Source: Putridiphycobacter sp045110285
GTDB taxonomy: Bacteria; Bacteroidota; Bacteroidia; Flavobacteriales_D; Crocinitomicaceae
Direction: 5' to 3'
Assembly (NCBI GenBank): GCA_045110285.1
Contig: JBGCGA010000020.1
Span: 1 to 25,606 of the forward strand
Length of the DNA: 25,606 nt
In this document: positions 16,291 through 24,841 of the stretch, piece after piece
How positions within the stretch are numbered: position 1 is the stretch's first letter
Layout of the letters: every line of letters begins with the position of its first letter
Translations under genes and position numbers: made by a program
Notes under the pieces: model-generated
Databases searched by the model: none
What the model was told of the DNA's origin: nothing
Seen by the model: the letters and a program-made list of their open reading frames with translations, nothing else

Positions 16291-17442
16291 CTACATTAAT
16301 TTCTGATAAGTTTTCCACCAAAGCGCTGGCATTTCGTTTTTAAGCGCATCTTGATAAACTTGATAAGTACATGGAACTAACAGATGGCGCTGAAATTTTG
16401 ACCTATCACTATTTGGATAAGGAATTTCAATCCACCAACGACCTGATTTGTCACTCTTATAAAATAGAATTTCATCTTTAAAATCGTCGATATTTACACG
16501 ATACTTTATATAATTCTTTTTCGTACAAACTGGATAATCTCCCTTTCGTTGATTATACCCTTCAATACAGTACCATATCATTTGTGCTACTAAATTCGCG
16601 CTAACTTCCTCGCCCTGACCATTATTATTGAAATTAAAAATTCCAGCAGACGATAGTTTATCGCTAATACCCGCGTATCTCATCATTCTACAGGCATCTT
16701 CGCCATAAAAGCCATGAGGAGAGCATTGGGTATTCATTGGGTAATCAGAATACCTGACAGCATTTAAGTCGAATGATAAAATATCTGAGTTTCTTGCTAG
16801 AGGTTCTGCGAGTGTTGAATCAGAGTAATACTCACCCAGGCGGTGAATGTCAAAATTCATTTTAGTGAATAGTTCAATTTCTTCTGAGTTTACATAGTAA
16901 GACTGATAGCCAATATTAGCATAGTTAAATAGATAATTGGGCTTATGCAGCAGTATTTTATTTAACCATCCATTGGCGTTAATATCTTCATCAGGGTCAC
17001 CTAAATCGAAATGAGAATCAATGGTTAATAAATTAACTGTTTGCTCTAATTTCTCGTACGCTTGATAAATTGCGGTGGTCAATTCTTGCGAGCCTCCAAT
17101 TATTAATGGAAAAATATCATTCTTTATTAATTCAAAACATGCTTCTTTTAAAGCGGAGTATGTATCCTGTGGAGCGGCCCCCGGACTTATCTCTCCTAAA
17201 TTATAGATTTTTGTTTTCCAATCCCCCCACTGCAGAGCATTGATTTTTTCGACAACCTTGATAAATCCAAATTCGGAATGAATAATTTCACTGTTGCGAT
17301 ACTCAGAAACAAATATGAGAGCGATTGACTTCTTCTCAATTTCAGAATAATCATCCGATAGGTTAATTATATGCCCGCCTATACTTTCTGAATTACTTTC
17401 TAAATTTGTAAATGACCTGAAATAAATAGAAATATCTTTCAT
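16291..17442 (-). CDS. Arginase/ureohydrolase-fold protein with incomplete metal site
   Basis: A 383-residue protein with the ureohydrolase (arginase, agmatinase, formimidoylglutamase) motif order, but a damaged metal site. The motifs are IIGGSQELT (114-122; active enzymes have His where Q119 is), IDSHFDLG (141-148; the D-x-H-x-D group D142, H144 and D146 is intact), and LSFDLNAVR (222-230; D225 kept, but Asn227 replaces the second Asp). Four of the six usual manganese ligands remain. C-terminal PHGFYGEDACRMMRYAG is typical of a Bacteroidota group often annotated formimidoylglutamase and, from memory, often found beside T9SS genes. Classical guanidine hydrolysis looks doubtful; one-metal binding or a non-catalytic role is possible. 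It has its own -7 box and lies between topA and porP/sprF on one strand. Confidence 0.8.
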   Translation of the reverse strand: MKDISIYFRSFTNLESNSESIGGHIINLSDDYSEIEKKSIALIFVSEYRNSEIIHSEFGFIKVVEKINALQWGDWKTKIYNLGEISPGAAPQDTYSALKEACFELIKNDIFPLIIGGSQELTTAIYQAYEKLEQTVNLLTIDSHFDLGDPDEDINANGWLNKILLHKPNYLFNYANIGYQSYYVNSEEIELFTKMNFDIHRLGEYYSDSTLAEPLARNSDILSFDLNAVRYSDYPMNTQCSPHGFYGEDACRMMRYAGISDKLSSAGIFNFNNNGQGEEVSANLVAQMIWYCIEGYNQRKGDYPVCTKKNYIKYRVNIDDFKDEILFYKSDKSGRWWIEIPYPNSDRSKFQRHLLVPCTYQVYQDALKNEMPALWWKTYQKLM

Positions 17443-17458
17443 AATGCAAAATCAATTA

Positions 17459-17466
17459 CAAATATA
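17459..17466 (-). promoter_or_regulatory. -7 box for the ureohydrolase-like gene
   Basis: On the minus strand this reads TATATTTG, exact TAnnTTTG, 16 bases before the ATG at 17442. No TTG is seen at normal spacing. It would allow transcription independent of topA and could also feed porP-gldKLMN, since no terminator is evident between them. Confidence 0.5.
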
Positions 17467-17542
17467 TTTCTAATGAGAATAGAATTTAGCATTATTGCCA
17501 CAATACTGTCAACAACTCAGTCTTAAAAAAGGGACAGTTGAC

Positions 17543-19945
17543 TTACTTTTTTGTCGCAGCTTTCTTTTTTGCGGGTGACTTTTTCTTAGCCGCTGTTTTT
17601 TTCTTTACTGGAGACTTTTTTTCTGTTGTTTTTTTAGCAGATGCTTTCGCACCTCTTCCTTTTTTGGCAGGTTGATTTTCAGAAATCTCAACACACTGTT
17701 CGTAGGTTAAGTCAGCTGGCTCAACATCTTTTGGTAATTTAAAGTTTGCTTTACCAATTTTTAAGTATGGCCCCCATCTACCAATTAAAAGTTGCATTGT
17801 TTCATCTTCAGGGAAAGTTTTTATCAACGCTTTTCTGTCTGCTTCCCTTTTTGCTTCAATTAGTTCAATGGCTCTTTCAAAGTCTACAGAATCGATAGTA
17901 TCTCCATCTTTTTCTTTAATTGAAATAAACTTTGAGTTGTGCTGCACATATGGTCCAAAACGCCCAACATTTACCCGAACATCTTTATCTTCATACTGTC
18001 CAAGTGTTTTTGGGAATTTAAACAGTTCCAAAGCTTCATCAAGTGTTATAGAATGAATATTTTGGTTTGGGCGCAGTGATGCAAACCTAGGCTTCTCTTC
18101 ATCATCAGGATGACCTATTTGAACCATAGGACCAAAACGACCAATTCTAGAAATAACTTGTTTTCCAGTTTCAGGATCGTCTCCTAAATGTCTTTCACCT
18201 GAAGCTCTTTCAGCATTTTCAAGGGTATCTTCAACATTTTGATGAAAAGGGACGTAAAACTTCTTCAACATTTCAGTCCATTTCTTTAAGCCATTAGCAA
18301 TATCATCAAACTCTTCCTCAACACTTGCTGTAAAGCTATACTCCATTATTCTACCAAAATTTTCAACTAAAAAGTCGGTTACAACTCGTCCGATATCAGT
18401 AGGAATCAATTTACCTTTTTGGCTACCTGTTTTTTCTGTTAGCGTATTGTCATCTATCGAATTGGATTTTAACACCAATTGAACGTACTTTCTCTCATCT
18501 CCTTCATGCAAACCTCTTTCAACATACCCCCTTTTTTGAATGGTTGAAATTGTTGGCGCATAGGTTGACGGACGACCAATTCCTAATTCTTCTAACTTTT
18601 TCACCAAGCTAGCTTCAACATAACGTGAAGGTGGGCGACTGAATCTTTCAGTTGCAATAATTGATTCTCTATTTAATTTGTCTCCCACATTAATTTCAGG
18701 CAACAATCCATCCACTTCATCTTCGTCATCATCTAATTTTGATTCCAAATAAACTTTTAAAAATCCTTCAAATTTTATGATTTCACCTTTTGCTTGAAAT
18801 ATGTAGTTTTGAGGCGCATTAATACTAATCGTTGTTCGTTCCAGCTTTGCATCACTCATTTGTGAAGCAATTGAACGTCTCCAAATTAGTTGATATAGTT
18901 TTTCTTCGTCAGACTCTCCTGTAATGGACTGAACGGAAAAATCAGAAGGTCGGATGGCTTCGTGAGCCTCTTGCGCGTTACTAGCTTTGTTTTTATACTT
19001 TCGAGTTTGTACGTATTCTTTCCCATACGATTTGGTAATCTCTGCCACTGCTCCATCAACAGCAGTTTGAGATAAATTAACAGAATCGGTTCTCATATAC
19101 GTAATGCGTCCAGCCTCATACAAACGCTGAGCAACCGACATTGTTCTGGATACTGAAAAACCATACTTTAAACTGGCTTCCTGCTGCAAGGTAGATGTTG
19201 TAAATGGCGCTGTAGGTGTTTTTTTAGCGGGTTTTTTAGTCACATCAGCAATGCTAAAATCATAGTTTTTACAATCTGCTAAAAACGATTCAGCGATTGA
19301 TTTATCACCTAATGTTTTATTTAATTTTGCTTTCAATTTAGTGTTACCCACTCCGAAAATTGCTTCAGTGTTATAGTAATTATCTGACTTAAAAGCCTCT
19401 ATTTCTTTTTCTCTTTCAACAATCAACCGAACCGATACAGATTGAACTCTTCCAGCAGATAATGATGGTTTTACTTTTCGCCATAATACTGGAGATAATT
19501 CAAAACCAACCAAGCGATCTAAAATTCTTCTTGCTTGCTGAGCATCTACCAAATCATCATCAATCTTACGTGGACTTTCAATAGCTTTAGTTACGGCACT
19601 TTGGGTAATTTCATTAAATGTGATTCTTTTATAGTCACCATCTTTGAGTCCTAATGTTTCTTTTAAGTGCCATGAAATAGCTTCTCCCTCACGGTCCTCA
19701 TCAGTCGCTAACCATACAACTTCCGCTTTTTTAGCTAGCTTTTTTAATTCAGCCACAATTTTTTTCTTGTCCGTAGACACTTCGTAATTAGGTAAAAAGT
19801 TGTTTTCAATATCAATGGCATTTTCTTTTTTTCCTAGGTCTCGAACATGCCCATAACTAGACATAACGGTGTAATCTTTACCTAAATAACCCTCGATCGT
19901 TTTTGCCTTTGCAGGTGACTCAACTATAACTAAATGTTTTGACAT
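17543..19945 (-). CDS. topA: DNA topoisomerase I (type IA) with lysine-rich tail
   Basis: An 800-residue type IA topoisomerase that relaxes negative supercoils by single-strand passage. The TOPRIM domain has LVIVESPAKAKTI (Glu9) and TDEDREGEAISWHL (Asp82, Asp84). The catalytic domain has SAGRVQSVSVRLI and the active-site Tyr283 in ITYMRTDSVNLS. RPSTYAPTISTIQKRGYVE is also conserved. The C-terminal part carries repeated RFGPMVQIG / RFGPYVQH / RWGPYLKIG units (about residues 605-740) and no Cys4 zinc fingers, as in many non-proteobacterial TopA proteins. The last 40 or so residues are Lys/Ala/Pro repeats (KKKTAAKKKSPAKKKAATKK) like histone H1 tails, expected to bind DNA without sequence specificity. 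It is divergent from miaB. Confidence 0.98.
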   Translation of the reverse strand: MSKHLVIVESPAKAKTIEGYLGKDYTVMSSYGHVRDLGKKENAIDIENNFLPNYEVSTDKKKIVAELKKLAKKAEVVWLATDEDREGEAISWHLKETLGLKDGDYKRITFNEITQSAVTKAIESPRKIDDDLVDAQQARRILDRLVGFELSPVLWRKVKPSLSAGRVQSVSVRLIVEREKEIEAFKSDNYYNTEAIFGVGNTKLKAKLNKTLGDKSIAESFLADCKNYDFSIADVTKKPAKKTPTAPFTTSTLQQEASLKYGFSVSRTMSVAQRLYEAGRITYMRTDSVNLSQTAVDGAVAEITKSYGKEYVQTRKYKNKASNAQEAHEAIRPSDFSVQSITGESDEEKLYQLIWRRSIASQMSDAKLERTTISINAPQNYIFQAKGEIIKFEGFLKVYLESKLDDDEDEVDGLLPEINVGDKLNRESIIATERFSRPPSRYVEASLVKKLEELGIGRPSTYAPTISTIQKRGYVERGLHEGDERKYVQLVLKSNSIDDNTLTEKTGSQKGKLIPTDIGRVVTDFLVENFGRIMEYSFTASVEEEFDDIANGLKKWTEMLKKFYVPFHQNVEDTLENAERASGERHLGDDPETGKQVISRIGRFGPMVQIGHPDDEEKPRFASLRPNQNIHSITLDEALELFKFPKTLGQYEDKDVRVNVGRFGPYVQHNSKFISIKEKDGDTIDSVDFERAIELIEAKREADRKALIKTFPEDETMQLLIGRWGPYLKIGKANFKLPKDVEPADLTYEQCVEISENQPAKKGRGAKASAKKTTEKKSPVKKKTAAKKKSPAKKKAATKK

Positions 19946-19986
19946 ATCTCAACTATTACGTAATTCACGTTTGAATTTTCAGTGGG

Positions 19987-19994
19987 CAAAGTTA
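19987..19994 (-). promoter_or_regulatory. -7 box for topA
   Basis: On the minus strand this reads TAACTTTG, exact TAnnTTTG and identical to the divergent miaB box, 41 bases before the topA ATG. The -33 TTG is not found at normal spacing. Confidence 0.5.
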
Positions 19995-20110
19995 TAAAAG
20001 GTATTTGGATAAATCTAATTTTTTCAACTTTCCCCCATCAGTAAAGCCGCATATTACTATAAATAATAATACTTTTTTCAAAAATTATGAAAATTTTATA
20101 GTCTGTCATA

Positions 20111-20140
20111 TTGGCAGTATATATTATATATTTAACTTTG
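20111..20140 (+). promoter_or_regulatory. Promoter for miaB and the following operon
   Basis: TTG at 20111-20113, a 19-base spacer, and TAACTTTG at 20133-20140 match the full Bacteroidota housekeeping promoter (TTG, N17-20, TAnnTTTG). The ATG at 20160 lies 19 bases after the -7 box. This is the best promoter in the window. Confidence 0.75.
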
Positions 20141-20159
20141 ACCTTCGCAATAGACAAAG

Positions 20160-21587
20160 ATGATACAAGATTTTAAATTGGAGAAAACAATAGATGAAAC
20201 AAAACAAGGCGAAGCCTTAATGGTGGAATCAAACAATAATGGTAAAAAGCTTTATTTAGAAAGTTATGGTTGCCAAATGAATTTCTCTGATAGTGAAATT
20301 GTTGCTTCAATCCTAGTTGACAAAGGTTTCTCAACAACCAATGATTCATCAGTAGCAGATGTAATATTAATGAATACCTGCTCAATTCGTGAAAATGCTG
20401 AAACTAGAGTTAGAAATAAGCTCAGCCAATACCAAAAGCAAAAAAAGAATAATCCAAAATTAATTATTGGAATTTTAGGCTGTATGGCTGAACGGTTAAA
20501 AAAAGATTTATTGGAAGAAGAAAAATTGGTTGATTTAGTTGCTGGGCCAGATGCATATCGTGATTTACCAGTTTTAATTGAAGAAGTTGAAAGTGGGCAA
20601 AAAGCAGTAAACGTACTATTATCAAGAGAAGAAACATATGCCGACATTGCACCTGTGAGATTGGGAACTGGAGGAGTAACAGCATTTATATCTATCATGA
20701 GAGGCTGTGACAATATGTGTTCTTTTTGTGTCGTGCCTTTTACAAGAGGTCGCGAACGTAGTAGAAATCCTGAAACAATCGTAGCGGAAGCTACTGATCT
20801 GTTTAGTAAGGGTTACAGAGAAGTAACTTTACTTGGGCAAAATGTAGATAGTTATCGTTGGAATATTACCAAAAAAGACGAAATAATTGACTCGGAGAAA
20901 CCTACTGTCAATTTTGCTCAGCTTTTGGAAAAAGTAGCAAATGTTAACCCAAATTTAAGAGTGAGATTTTCGACTTCACACCCGAAGGATATGACAGATG
21001 AAGTATTACATACTATAGCAAAATACGAGAATATATGTAATTATATTCATTTACCAGTTCAATCGGGAAATACTAATGTTTTAAAGAGAATGAATAGAGG
21101 GTATACGCGTGAATGGTACTTGAATAGAGCCAACGCCATAAAACAAATTATACCTGATTGCGCCATTTCCACTGATATTATTACCGGTTTTTGTGGAGAA
21201 ACAGAAGAAGAGTTTCAGGACACAGTTAGCTTGATAAAAGAAGTGGAATATAATTTTTCGTATATGTTTTTTTATTCGGAGAGGCCCAAAACATTGGCTG
21301 AACGAAAATTTGAAGACGACGTGACTTTAGAAGTAAAAAAGGCAAGATTACAGTCTGTTATTGATCTGCAGCATAAACTTTCATTAAAAAGCAATAAAGA
21401 AGATGTTGGAAAAACATATAAAGTACTCATTGAAGGACTGTCAAAACGATCAGATAAAGATGGGTATGGCAGAAATTCAAGATATGTGACCTGTATATTT
21501 CCAATTGGAGATCATAAACCGGGAGATTATGTGACTGTAAAGATACATGATTGCACAACCACTGTATTAATTGGAAAAATAGTTTAG
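20160..21587 (+). CDS. miaB: tRNA-2-methylthio-N6-isopentenyladenosine synthase
   Basis: A 475-residue radical SAM methylthiotransferase that adds the methylthio group at A37 of tRNAs reading UNN codons. The N-terminal UPF0004 domain holds cluster cysteines C38 (YGCQMNFSDSE), C74 (NTCSIRENAE) and C108 (LGCMAERL). The radical SAM domain has C183, C187 and C190 in RGCDNMCSFCVVPFTRGRERSR. LPVQSGNTNVLKRMNRGYTR and the C-terminal TRAM domain (about 410-475) are also standard. The start at 20160 is preferred over Met21 because KTIDETKQGEAL matches the conserved extension of Bacteroidota MiaB and follows a good promoter. It heads a five-gene run; the next gene begins 4 bases after its stop. Confidence 0.98.
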   Translation: MIQDFKLEKTIDETKQGEALMVESNNNGKKLYLESYGCQMNFSDSEIVASILVDKGFSTTNDSSVADVILMNTCSIRENAETRVRNKLSQYQKQKKNNPKLIIGILGCMAERLKKDLLEEEKLVDLVAGPDAYRDLPVLIEEVESGQKAVNVLLSREETYADIAPVRLGTGGVTAFISIMRGCDNMCSFCVVPFTRGRERSRNPETIVAEATDLFSKGYREVTLLGQNVDSYRWNITKKDEIIDSEKPTVNFAQLLEKVANVNPNLRVRFSTSHPKDMTDEVLHTIAKYENICNYIHLPVQSGNTNVLKRMNRGYTREWYLNRANAIKQIIPDCAISTDIITGFCGETEEEFQDTVSLIKEVEYNFSYMFFYSERPKTLAERKFEDDVTLEVKKARLQSVIDLQHKLSLKSNKEDVGKTYKVLIEGLSKRSDKDGYGRNSRYVTCIFPIGDHKPGDYVTVKIHDCTTTVLIGKIV

Positions 21588-21591
21588 TAAT

Positions 21592-22845
21592 ATGGACGTA
21601 CAGCAAGTTAAGCAACGATTTGGCATTATTGGTAACTCACCTGCATTGAACCGAGCAATTAGTATTGCCATGCAAGTCGCTCCAACCGATATGAACGTTT
21701 TGATTACAGGTGAAAGTGGAACGGGTAAAGAAAACATGCCTAAAGTGATTCACAACTTAAGTGTAAGGAAGCACGCAACGTACATAGCAGTTAATTGTGG
21801 TGCTATTCCTGAAGGCACAATTGACTCCGAATTATTTGGTCATGAAAAGGGATCATTTACAGGCGCTCATGATAAAAGAAAAGGATACTTTGAAGAAGCA
21901 GATGGCGGTACCATTTTCTTAGATGAAGTAGCTGAATTACCAACAACTACGCAAGTAAGGCTTCTAAGAGTTTTGGAAACCGGTGAATTTTTAAGGGTAG
22001 GATCTTCGAAGCCAATAAAAACAAATGTAAGAGTTGTTGCAGCTACGAATGAAAATTTGCAAGAAGCTATTAATAGTGGAAAATTTAGAGAAGATTTATT
22101 TTACAGATTAAGTTCTGTTCCAATACACTTACCAGCTTTGCGCGACCGCAATGAAGATATTCATTTACTGTTTAGAAAGTTTGCAAGTGAATTCGCTGAA
22201 AAATATCGGATGCCTACTATTAGGCTAACTGATGAAGCTATTGCTGCACTAAAAAATTACAAGTGGGCAGGTAATATTAGACAATTGAAAAATACTACCG
22301 AACAAATTTCTATTATTGAGCAAGATCGTGAAATATCAGCCACAACATTGCGATTATATTTGCCTGAGGATGGACCAGCAGCAAGTTTACCAGCCATCAG
22401 ACCAAAGGAAGATGACAATTTTTCGGAACGCGATATATTATACAAGGTTCTTTTTGAAATGAAAAAGGATTTAAACGAACTAAAAAAATTAGTCGTTAAA
22501 ATCATACAGAACGACGGTGCAGATATAAGTACAGAAGAAAAAAGTAGAATCATTGAGCAATTATACGATAATATAGAACCTGAATCCAACAAACTATTAC
22601 CACATTATGGTCAGCCAACTGAATCAAACAAACCTAATGTTCACCCTGCAGTATTTCAACAGGAAGAACATTTTGAACCTGCTATAGAAGTTGAGGAATC
22701 ATTAAGTTTAGAAGAAAAGGAAAAAGAACTGATAACAAAGGCATTAACTAAACACAGAGGTAAAAGAAAATATGCGGCTCAAGACCTTGGAATTTCTGAA
22801 CGGACTTTATATAGAAAGATAAAGGAATATGACCTAACAGATTAA
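21592..22845 (+). CDS. Sigma-54-interacting AAA+ transcriptional regulator (NtrC type, no receiver domain)
   Basis: A 417-residue bacterial enhancer-binding protein. The AAA+ domain begins near residue 12. Walker A is GESGTGKE (40-47), the sigma-54 contact loop is GSFTGA (87-92, Ser for Ala in GAFTGA), Walker B is GTIFLDE (106-112), and FREDLFYRLS and WAGNIRQLKN follow. There is no response-regulator or other N-terminal sensor domain. A long variable linker (about 255-370) leads to a Fis-type helix-turn-helix (GKRKYAAQDLGISERTLYRKIKEY, ending near 415). It would activate RpoN promoters by ATP hydrolysis; the signal is unknown and may come through the linker or a partner. It lies 4 bases after miaB and 43 before lptE, so it is likely co-transcribed with housekeeping genes and its level is constant. 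Confidence 0.93.
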   Translation: MDVQQVKQRFGIIGNSPALNRAISIAMQVAPTDMNVLITGESGTGKENMPKVIHNLSVRKHATYIAVNCGAIPEGTIDSELFGHEKGSFTGAHDKRKGYFEEADGGTIFLDEVAELPTTTQVRLLRVLETGEFLRVGSSKPIKTNVRVVAATNENLQEAINSGKFREDLFYRLSSVPIHLPALRDRNEDIHLLFRKFASEFAEKYRMPTIRLTDEAIAALKNYKWAGNIRQLKNTTEQISIIEQDREISATTLRLYLPEDGPAASLPAIRPKEDDNFSERDILYKVLFEMKKDLNELKKLVVKIIQNDGADISTEEKSRIIEQLYDNIEPESNKLLPHYGQPTESNKPNVHPAVFQQEEHFEPAIEVEESLSLEEKEKELITKALTKHRGKRKYAAQDLGISERTLYRKIKEYDLTD

Positions 22846-22888
22846 AATTTTAAACCAAAATACTTAAGTTTACCACTGCTTACTTGCC

Positions 22889-23380
22889 ATGAAAAAGTTT
22901 TTTTTACACATCACATTATTTTTTATACTCACTAGCTGTGTTAGTTACTCGGTATTAGATGCCAGCATTAATGCTGAAAATTTTTCAGTTTCAATATTCG
23001 AAGAACAGGCAGCTAACGCACCAGTGGGCTACGGTGCACAATTTACTGAATTTTTAAAAGATTTTGTTATTGGTCGATCTTCTCTAAAGTTAGCTAATAC
23101 AGAAGCTGACCTTAGCATTAGTGGGCAAGTAGTAAATTATTCTGTTTTACCAGTGGCCGTTCAAGGAAACCAAACAACAGCTCAAAATCGATTAACTATT
23201 ACTATATTAGTTTCAGTATTAAATAATAAAAATCCCGAAGAAAGTTTCGAGCAACGCTTCAGTCAATTTTCAGATTTTGATGCTTCCTCTGATTTGTCTT
23301 CTGAAGAAGATGCCTTAATCGAGGACATTAACGAAAAACTAGGTCAAGACATTATTAATAAATTAAGTAGTAATTGGTAA
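22889..23380 (+). CDS. lptE: LPS-assembly lipoprotein LptE
   Basis: A 163-residue lipoprotein. The N-terminus MKKFFLHITLFFILTSC has a lipobox (LTSC, Cys17), followed by SVLDASINAENFSVSIFEEQAANAP, which matches the Bacteroidota LptE start. ADLSISGQVVNYSVLPVAVQGNQTTAQNRLTITILVSV is the typical core, with alternating strands and one flanking helix. LptE plugs the LptD barrel and guides lipopolysaccharide into the outer leaflet. The end contains an acidic helix (EEDALIEDINEKLGQDIINKL). Its stop overlaps the next gene's ATG by one base (TAATG), implying coupling. It needs Lnt, encoded elsewhere in the window, for full acylation. Confidence 0.85.
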   Translation: MKKFFLHITLFFILTSCVSYSVLDASINAENFSVSIFEEQAANAPVGYGAQFTEFLKDFVIGRSSLKLANTEADLSISGQVVNYSVLPVAVQGNQTTAQNRLTITILVSVLNNKNPEESFEQRFSQFSDFDASSDLSSEEDALIEDINEKLGQDIINKLSSNW

Positions 23381-24465
23381 TGGATTCAAGAAAACTGAAA
23401 ACCTTAATCTCGCACCCTGCACAAATCTCAAAAACCGATTTGGAAGCTATTGAGAGTAGTCTAAAAAAATATCCTTATTGCAGTACATTGCATACTTTAT
23501 ATTTAAAAGGACTCTCCAATACTAATGACCTATCTTTTGACGAGGCGTTGAGAAAATCGGCCGTTAATATTAACGACAGAGAGCAGCTATTCAAAATTAT
23601 CAATTCTACAGCCGTTCTCACTGCAATTAAAAAGGAGAATAGAATTGAGGAAAAACTGGCTATTGATTCAATAGAAAAGCTTAGCCCACCCAATACAACT
23701 TCTGCAAAGCCGAAAAACATTGACGAGAACAATGATGAACCTATTGAGATAAACCTACCTTCTGATATAAACAATGAAGACGAGAATGGTGAAAATAATT
23801 CAAATCCGATAATTAAAGAGGGAAAATCAGTACCGAAAGAAGATACCACTAATCTAGAAAAAGAAATCATTGCCAGCGCCGTTGAAGCATCATTAACTTT
23901 TGATGTGGAAAATATAGATAAAACTAAAGAAGAATTAGTTAAAAATTCAATAGTTGATACAACTGAAGAAAACATTGAACTTGAATTTAATCAGAAAATA
24001 GCGGAACAAACTGAAATAACCGAGATAGAGACCAGTAATTTGAGCTTTAGCGAGTGGCTAGCTTATAAAAAGAATGGCATAAAACCAGATAGAAATGAAG
24101 AACTAGTAGCTTCGAAAATTTCTGAGAAAATACCTCAACACATTAGAGAAGAAGAAAAATCGGACGCCACCAATGACCCAAAACTGACAAAAAAAGAAAT
24201 TAATCAACTACTCGATAGATTTATTGAAGAAGAACCAAGATTATCAAGACCTAATAAGGACTTTTACAATCCTTTAACAAATGCAAAAAAAAGTTTAGAC
24301 GATTCAGATATATTAGTGAGTGAAACTTTAGCAAAGATTTACCATCTTCAAAAGAACTATTCAAAGGCAATTAAAGCATATGAGCAATTAAGTTTGTTAA
24401 ATCCGAAAAAAAAGAGTTTCTTTGCAAATCAAATTAAGAAAATTAGAAAAGAAGAATTAAAATAA
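23380..24465 (+). CDS. TPR-containing protein of unknown role, conserved beside secG
   Basis: A 361-residue protein started at ATG 23380, which overlaps the lptE stop; a TTG 6 bases earlier is inside lptE and less likely. The N-terminus (LKTLISHPAQISKTDLEAIESSLKKYPYCSTLHTLYLKGL) is a helical module seen in Bacteroidota proteins at this locus. Residues about 90-265 are highly acidic and low complexity (Glu/Asn/Ile/Lys), probably disordered. The C-terminus has one clear TPR-like unit (ETLAKIYHLQKNYSKAIKAYEQLSLLNPKKKSFF). No signal peptide or membrane helix is present, so it should be cytoplasmic. Position between lptE and secG hints at envelope biogenesis, but no function can be assigned. Confidence 0.75.
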   Translation: MDSRKLKTLISHPAQISKTDLEAIESSLKKYPYCSTLHTLYLKGLSNTNDLSFDEALRKSAVNINDREQLFKIINSTAVLTAIKKENRIEEKLAIDSIEKLSPPNTTSAKPKNIDENNDEPIEINLPSDINNEDENGENNSNPIIKEGKSVPKEDTTNLEKEIIASAVEASLTFDVENIDKTKEELVKNSIVDTTEENIELEFNQKIAEQTEITEIETSNLSFSEWLAYKKNGIKPDRNEELVASKISEKIPQHIREEEKSDATNDPKLTKKEINQLLDRFIEEEPRLSRPNKDFYNPLTNAKKSLDDSDILVSETLAKIYHLQKNYSKAIKAYEQLSLLNPKKKSFFANQIKKIRKEELK

Positions 24466-24471
24466 ATTAAA

Positions 24472-24771
24472 ATGGACGTATTATTATTAGTTGTTATTTC
24501 GGTTATTAGTGTTGCACTAATCCTTTTAGTTTTAATCCAAAATCCAAAAGGAGGAGGAATTAATTCTGAATTTGGATCTGCGGTTCAATTAGGTGGTGCA
24601 AAAAGGGCAAATAGCATATTAGAAAAAGGAACTTGGGGGCTAGCTATTGGCGTTGCATTCTTTTGTCTGGTTTTAGCCGTTTCTTATCAACCAACAAATA
24701 TTGGCGGAGCAGATGAAGTAGATGCAGAAGGAATAGAATTGGACGCGACTGGAGAAACTCCAGTAGAATAA
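24472..24771 (+). CDS. secG: Preprotein translocase subunit SecG
   Basis: A 99-residue membrane protein with two helices (about 3-21 and 54-72) joined by the SecG signature loop LIQNPKGGGINSEFGSAVQLGGAKRAN. It stabilises and stimulates SecYEG during SecA-driven export, the route taken by all signal-peptide proteins in this window before they reach Lnt, Lpt or T9SS machinery. The C-terminus is acidic (GGADEVDAEGIELDATGETPVE), as is common in Bacteroidota SecG. It lies 6 bases after the TPR gene and closes the operon, with a strong terminator downstream. Confidence 0.96.
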   Translation: MDVLLLVVISVISVALILLVLIQNPKGGGINSEFGSAVQLGGAKRANSILEKGTWGLAIGVAFFCLVLAVSYQPTNIGGADEVDAEGIELDATGETPVE

Positions 24772-24792
24772 GTCTGCATACAAAGAATATTA

Positions 24793-24829
24793 AAATGTCA
24801 GTATGTCATTACATACTGACATTTTTTTT
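24793..24829 (+). terminator. Rho-independent terminator after secG
   Basis: A perfect 14-bp stem, AAATGTCAGTATGT (24793-24806) with ACATACTGACATTT (24811-24824), a CATT loop and T tract through 24829. It ends the miaB-secG run and separates it from groESL. Confidence 0.93.
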
Positions 24830-24841
24830 GTGTTCTAGTTT

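Noticed and set aside
17505..17542. GTCAAC/GTTGAC repeats after topA as a terminator
   Set aside because: The stem is only 6 bp with a long loop and no T tract follows in the topA direction.
20264..20713. 149-codon open frame on the minus strand within miaB
   Set aside because: miaB has full catalytic motifs on the plus strand; the antisense frame shows no recognisable domain and is a codon-bias shadow.
23475..23975. 166-codon open frame on the minus strand within the TPR protein gene
   Set aside because: Its Ser/Phe/Ile-rich sequence is the mirror of the acidic low-complexity region on the plus strand; no domain or start context supports it.
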